Below are positions 14,134 to 19,732 of a stretch of DNA of 19,732 nucleotides, in pieces; the first letter of the stretch is position 1, and each line of letters begins with the position of its first letter. The stretch is from Sphingomonadales bacterium (GTDB taxonomy: Bacteria; Pseudomonadota; Alphaproteobacteria; Sphingomonadales; Sphingomonadaceae). Below the pieces are notes generated by a model. It saw only the letters and a list, made by a program, of their open reading frames with translations, was not told the DNA's origin and searched no databases. The DNA is taken from positions 1 through 19,732 of the forward strand of contig JAGWUU010000018.1 of assembly GCA_028868335.1 (NCBI GenBank), written 5' to 3'. A program made the translations under genes and the position numbers.

Positions 14134-14434
14134 TCCGGTTCTTTGTTGCAAGATAACCACATGTGTCGACCAAAAACTGCACGCGGTGGAGATGCTGCTT
14201 TCAATTCGACGCGGAATGGGGGAATTCGACCTCGCGGTGAACAACCGCCTAACCAAGCGGCAGCGCCCAAGATGCGCAGCGGCCCGGGTTCAGGGAACGA
14301 GGTCCGGAAAGGACCAACCGCATGAGGGATTGAGCGAAGCGGAGCAAGGGGGCCCGCTGAACCGCAAGGCGCTCACGAGTTTCGTCACGAGGACGCCCGG
14401 AGCTTCGGCTTCGGGCGTTTTCGTTTTCTGAAAA
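14134..14434 (+). ncRNA. Candidate structured small RNA between hisI and comF
   Basis: This 301-base gap has no credible protein gene. It holds stable stems that would form on either strand: GCGGT/ACCGC with loop GAACA (14234-14248), GGTCC/GGACC with loop GGAAA (14301-14315) and GGTTCAG (14287-14293) pairing with CTGAACC (14357-14363). A strong intrinsic terminator ends the stretch at 14393-14427. Its T-tract is on the + strand although no + gene lies upstream, so I infer a + transcript whose 5' end lies somewhere before about 14234. No clear promoter was found. The GGTCCGGAAAGGACC hairpin superficially resembles the SRP RNA tip, but the SRP asymmetric loop is absent. The class of RNA is unresolved. 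Confidence 0.5.
14393..14427 (+). terminator. Intrinsic terminator with TTCG tetraloop
   Basis: An 11-base stem (14393-14403 pairing with 14408-14418, with one G-T pair) closes a TTCG tetraloop (14404-14407). It is followed by TTTCGTTTT. The T-tract is on the + strand. The stem lies 8 bases from the comF stop codon (14435) on the other strand, and could also give a comF 3'-end hairpin, but a U-tract would then be missing. Confidence 0.75.
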
Positions 14435-15178
14435 TCAAACAACGTCAAGCGCCTCGTCGAGAACGCGGGCAAAGCAGGCGATCCTGACGGTCTGCGCGCC
14501 GCCCCGCTTGAGGGCTGACACGCAGGCATCGGTTGTGGCTCCACTGGTAAGGACGTCGTCGACCAATACGATCTTGGCACCCTTGATCATTTGGGCACGA
14601 CGCGGATTGAGGGCGATGGCCCCGGATAGGGCGCGGGTTCGTGCTGACTTGCCAAGACTGCCCAACACCGGCGTCTGCTTACGGCGCACCAGTCCATCGA
14701 CCACCAACTTCGCTTTACGGGCCTTTGCCAATTCACGAGCCAGGAGAGCGGACTGGTTGAACCCCCGGCTCCACAGACGCCAGCGATGGAGGGGAACCGG
14801 CACGTAATGCCATGATGAATCGATCTCCGCCGGGAGCCGCGCGCCAATGAGGCGCGCGAGCATGGGAGCCAGGGCGATGCGGCGGCCATGCTTGAAGGCC
14901 AGGATCAGCCTGCGCGAGGCGTCGTTGTACAGCGTCCCGGCGGCAATGCCGTCATGGCGGGGCGATGCAGCCAGGCAAACCGCGCAAACTGAACCGTGGG
15001 AGATGCCATCTCCGAACGGTCGCTGGCACGAAATGCAACAGGGCTCGCCCGGAATTGCCAGTTCGCCCCAGCACTTGGCGCATAGCCCGGACTGGGTTGA
15101 AAGCCCTTCACCGCACAACGGACAGCGCGGCGGGAATACCAGGTCGATAACCGGGGCGAAAAGTTGGTGGAGCTGCAT
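14435..15178 (-). CDS. comF: ComF family protein (amidophosphoribosyltransferase-like)
   Basis: This 247-residue protein has an N-terminal zinc-finger region with CPLC (19-22), CAKC (33-36) and CCISC (47-51), followed by CAVC (65-68). A phosphoribosyltransferase domain follows, with RGFNQSALLAREL (138-150) and the PRPP loop VLVDDVLTSGAT (204-215). ComF is needed for DNA uptake in Bacillus and Haemophilus; the exact reaction is uncertain and its role outside competent species is unclear. ATG at 15178 gives the usual MQLHQLFAPVIDLVFPPRCP start; the longer frame to 15325 adds residues unlike the family and overlaps the divergent gene. It stands 50 bases from the divergent methyltransferase-like gene. 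Confidence 0.93.
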   Translation of the reverse strand: MQLHQLFAPVIDLVFPPRCPLCGEGLSTQSGLCAKCWGELAIPGEPCCISCQRPFGDGISHGSVCAVCLAASPRHDGIAAGTLYNDASRRLILAFKHGRRIALAPMLARLIGARLPAEIDSSWHYVPVPLHRWRLWSRGFNQSALLARELAKARKAKLVVDGLVRRKQTPVLGSLGKSARTRALSGAIALNPRRAQMIKGAKIVLVDDVLTSGATTDACVSALKRGGAQTVRIACFARVLDEALDVV

Positions 15179-15228
15179 CGCCCTTCCTATTGCTTGCGTG
15201 CCACGCGCTGGCAAGGCAGGGCGGTTCG

Positions 15229-15968
15229 ATGAGTGCACCGGCCCCGCCCGTGATATTTTCCCGCCCGCGGCGGATTGCTGCTGGAAAGCGGTCACGCCGC
15301 TTGCAAGAGCTTCCGGGCGCGGCACGCTACATCGCCGACGACATGGCCGAGGACGTGATTGAACGCCTTGGCTTCCTGCGCCACCTTCCGGCGCGCGCGC
15401 TGCTTATCGGCGGAAGGACCGAAAGCCTGGCCGCCACGCTTGCCGCACAGGGTTGCGCCGTCGAGCAAGTCGATCCGTCGAGGGGATGGGACGATGAGCG
15501 CCCCTTCCCCGATGCCGGGTTCGATTTCATCGCCAGCCTTGGCACTCTCGATCGAATCAACGACCCGGTCGGCGCGCTGGTCCACATTAGGCAGGCCCTT
15601 GCGCCGGGCGGGCTTGCCATCGCCAGCTTCATTGGTGCGGGGAGCCTGCCAGCCCTGCGTTCTGCCATGCTCGCCGCCGATGGCGACCGCCCAGCCCCCC
15701 GGCTTCATCCGATGATTGACGTGCGGGCTGGAGCGCAATTGCTCCAGCGCGCGGGTTGGGCCGACCCGGTGGTCGACGTGCGCCCGCTGGACGTGCGCTT
15801 CACCAGCCTCGCCAGCCTGGTTGCGGACCTCCGGGCGCAGGGCCTGGTCAATGTCCTCGCCCGCCCCGGGCCGCCGCTCGGCAAGGCGGCGCTGGCGAAG
15901 GCGGGAGCGGCATTTGGATCGCGTACTGTCGAACGGTTCGAGATCCTGACGCTTTCGGGCTGGCGGCG

Positions 15969-15972
<4 letters not shown>
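15229..15972 (+). CDS. Methyltransferase-like protein (NDUFAF5/BioC-like), degenerate SAM motif
   Basis: This 247-residue protein has a class I methyltransferase fold. The N-terminal FSRPRRIAAGKRSRRL and the region ADDMAEDVIERL (37-48) are like the NDUFAF5 and BioC group. The later strands DDERPFPDAGFDFIASLGTL and LAPGGLAIASF fit motifs II to IV. Motif I, usually xDLGCGxG, here reads LLIGGRTESLAA (59-70), so the acidic residue and the glycine pattern are changed. Known: NDUFAF5 hydroxylates an arginine of the complex I subunit NDUFS7 rather than methylating it. A role in complex I assembly is a plausible inference. ATG at 15229 is preferred to the TTG at 15190. The stop shares TTAA with the ppdK stop. 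Confidence 0.8.
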
Positions 15973-18632
<2,660 letters not shown>

Positions 18633-18697
18633 GGTTTTCTGCCGTTTTCATGAACCGGCGAATCGGCGGCCGGTGTGCTTTGCCCACTAACGGCTGG

Positions 18698-18719
18698 AGG
18701 GCTGCAAGTCAGCCCTTTT
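18698..18719 (+). terminator. Terminator-like hairpin in the ppdK leader
   Basis: GGGCTG (18699-18704) pairs with CAGCCC (18710-18715) around CAAGT and is followed by TTTT, so its polarity is + strand. No + gene precedes it. It may instead act as a leader hairpin of ppdK. Confidence 0.4.
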
Positions 18720-18783
18720 GTGCGGCGCAGCAGTACGGACGAAATCGAGGCGGTGGCGCCAGCCGGGGATTGACCCCCGACCG

Positions 18784-18860
18784 GGACAAGGTGACACGCT
18801 GTCCGGCCTCTTTTCCTTTGTATTCAAAACAGTTGCGCGGAAAAAGGTGACACTTCCGCG
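18784..18860. repeat. Two hairpins sharing the loop sequence AAGGTGACAC
   Basis: The 10-base sequence AAGGTGACAC occurs at 18788-18797 and 18844-18853, 56 bases apart. Each copy lies in the loop of a different inverted repeat: GGACA/TGTCC (18784-18804) and CGCGGAA/TTCCGCG (18836-18842 with 18854-18860). The second is followed by TTTT on the + strand. This could be a remnant of a dispersed palindromic repeat or a protein site. Confidence 0.55.
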
Positions 18861-18872
18861 TTTTCTGTCGTC

Positions 18873-18886
18873 AACCGGTCCCGGTT
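18873..18886. repeat. Palindrome overlapping the glyS stop
   Basis: AACCGG and CCGGTT flank two bases (TC) to form a perfect 14-base inverted repeat that overlaps the first base read of the glyS stop region. There is no T-tract, so termination would be weak. Confidence 0.5.
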
Positions 18887-19732
18887 CAACCTTCGATCCG
18901 GGAAAAATCCGCCACGCCGTGCACCGCATCGCGGAAACGCGTGAGCAGCGACAGGCGGAATGCACGCTTGTCCTGATCGGTATCGTTGACGGTAACCTCG
19001 TCGAAAAAGGCGTCGATCGGCACGCGCAGCGTGGCGAGCGCAGCCATGGCTCCGGCAAAGTCCTCCGCCGCCACGTCTGCAGCCGCCTTCGGCCCGGCCA
19101 CGTCGAGCGCGTCGATGAGGGCCTTTTCCGCCGGTTCGGGGGTGTAGGAAAGTTCTATCGCCTCCGCGCGCTCCACGCCTTCCTTTTTGAGGATGTTCGC
19201 AGCGCGCTTGTACCCGGCGAGAAGGTTCTTGCCGTCCTCGGTCCCGACAAAGGCCTGGAGCGCATGGACGCGCGCGAGCAGGCGGACGAGATCGTCCTCC
19301 CCGCCGAGCGCAAACACCGCGTCGATCAGGTCGTGACGGACCCCGGCTTCGCGCTGCTGGACCTTGAGGCGGTCGGCGAAGAAGGTCAGAACGTCGCCCT
19401 CGCCAATTCCCATACGCAAGCCATTGGCGGTGACGATCTGGATGATCCCAAGCGCGGCGCGGCGAAGCGCGAAGGGATCTTTCGATCCAGTGGGCTTCTC
19501 GTCAATTGCGAAGAAGCTGCGGATGGTATCCAGCTTGTCCGCCAGCGCCACCGCGACAGTAACCGGCGCGGTGGGCACGTCATCGCCCTGCCCGACCGGC
19601 TTGTAGTGATCGCGGATCGCGTCGGCGACGGCATCGGGGAGGCCTTCGGCGCGGGCATAGTAGCTGCCCATCAGGCCCTGCAATTCGGGGAATTCGCCGA
19701 CCATTTCGGTGACGAGATCGGCCTTGCACAGC
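18886..19732 (-). CDS. glyS: Glycyl-tRNA synthetase beta subunit, C-terminal part (5' end outside window)
   Basis: The frame is open from the window edge (19731) to TGA at 18886-18888, giving 281 residues of the C-terminal part. The first visible run, CKADLVTEMVGEFPELQG, is diagnostic of the GlyS beta subunit. The region ALADKLDTIRSFFAIDEKPT follows, and KDPFALRRAALGIIQI is the conserved block before the C-terminal anticodon-binding domain. Known: the alpha2beta2 enzyme charges tRNA-Gly; the beta subunit supplies tRNA recognition. The catalytic alpha subunit gene glyQ is expected upstream but lies outside the window. The internal ATG at 19702-19704 is not the real start. Confidence 0.97.
   Translation of the reverse strand, partial: LCKADLVTEMVGEFPELQGLMGSYYARAEGLPDAVADAIRDHYKPVGQGDDVPTAPVTVAVALADKLDTIRSFFAIDEKPTGSKDPFALRRAALGIIQIVTANGLRMGIGEGDVLTFFADRLKVQQREAGVRHDLIDAVFALGGEDDLVRLLARVHALQAFVGTEDGKNLLAGYKRAANILKKEGVERAEAIELSYTPEPAEKALIDALDVAGPKAAADVAAEDFAGAMAALATLRVPIDAFFDEVTVNDTDQDKRAFRLSLLTRFRDAVHGVADFSRIEG

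Larger units (their letters stand above)
18633..18885. other. Non-coding gap between glyS and ppdK with several hairpins
   Basis: No credible gene lies in these 253 bases. They include a hairpin with a + strand T-run (18698-18719), two hairpins with a common loop (18784-18804 and 18836-18860) and a palindrome at the glyS stop (18873-18886). The stretch serves as the glyS 3' end and the leader of ppdK. Confidence 0.7.

Noticed and set aside
14134..14256. N-terminal extension of hisI up to 14256
   Set aside because: The extra 41 residues have no resemblance to HisI, and the usual start near the conserved FLPKFD region is available at 14133.
14287..14363. SRP (4.5S) RNA or tmRNA in the hisI/comF gap
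   Set aside because: The GGTCCGGAAAGGACC hairpin lacks the SRP asymmetric loop, and no tmRNA tag or tRNA-like end is present. The RNA candidate is kept without a class.
18750..18785. tRNA-like T-arm (GGGGATTGACCCCC) in the ppdK leader
   Set aside because: No anticodon arm, D-arm or matching acceptor stem could be found within tRNA distance on either strand.

Overview
The window is a gene-dense, GC-rich chromosomal segment. It carries 18 protein genes (the first and last cut by the window edges) and very little intergenic DNA. Gene content and protein style suggest an alphaproteobacterium of the order Sphingomonadales (Erythrobacter/Novosphingobium-like): separate glyS with ppdK downstream, a LiuR-type MerR next to a 600-residue acyl-CoA dehydrogenase, a stand-alone hisI, and an NDUFAF5-like methyltransferase divergent from comF. 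The taxonomic placement is inference. I saw no tRNA, rRNA, CRISPR array, insertion sequence or phage gene.

Layout. Positions 1-2838 (+) hold a tight four-gene run: the C-terminal end of a MoxR AAA+ ATPase, a GFA-type zinc protein, a DUF817 membrane protein and a CoxE-like VWA protein. The ATPase and its expected VWA partner are thus separated by two genes of other families. A YgiD/DODA-type dioxygenase follows (2896-3696, +).

Positions 3735-6261 hold a likely cell-wall group. It has a homologue of the Amj alternative lipid II flippase (+), and a convergent pair made of a DOMON-like protein and a DUF1343/NamZ-type muramidase (-). Divergent from that pair is tyrS (+), followed by a small PilZ protein (+).

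Positions 8047-11445 (+) are a chain of four genes joined by 4-base stop/start overlaps: an MFS exporter, cysK, a dienelactone-hydrolase-like protein and an exported protein of unknown function that is visibly AT-richer. Positions 11447-14133 (-) read hisI, a LiuR-like MerR regulator, then the acyl-CoA dehydrogenase. A palindromic MerR operator candidate overlaps the hisI stop codon. Positions 14134-14434 contain no credible protein gene, but end in a strong + strand terminator and hold several stems, so an unannotated small RNA is likely.

Positions 14435-18885 hold comF (-), a divergent methyltransferase-like gene (+), and ppdK (-). Between ppdK and glyS (18633-18885) lie hairpins, two of which share one 10-base loop sequence. 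The window ends in the C-terminal part of glyS (-).

The most interesting items are the Amj/NamZ/DOMON cell-wall group, the structured-RNA candidate between hisI and comF, the MerR operator inside the end of hisI, and the MoxR/VWA operon with two inserted genes. The three convergent gene junctions overlap or nearly touch.
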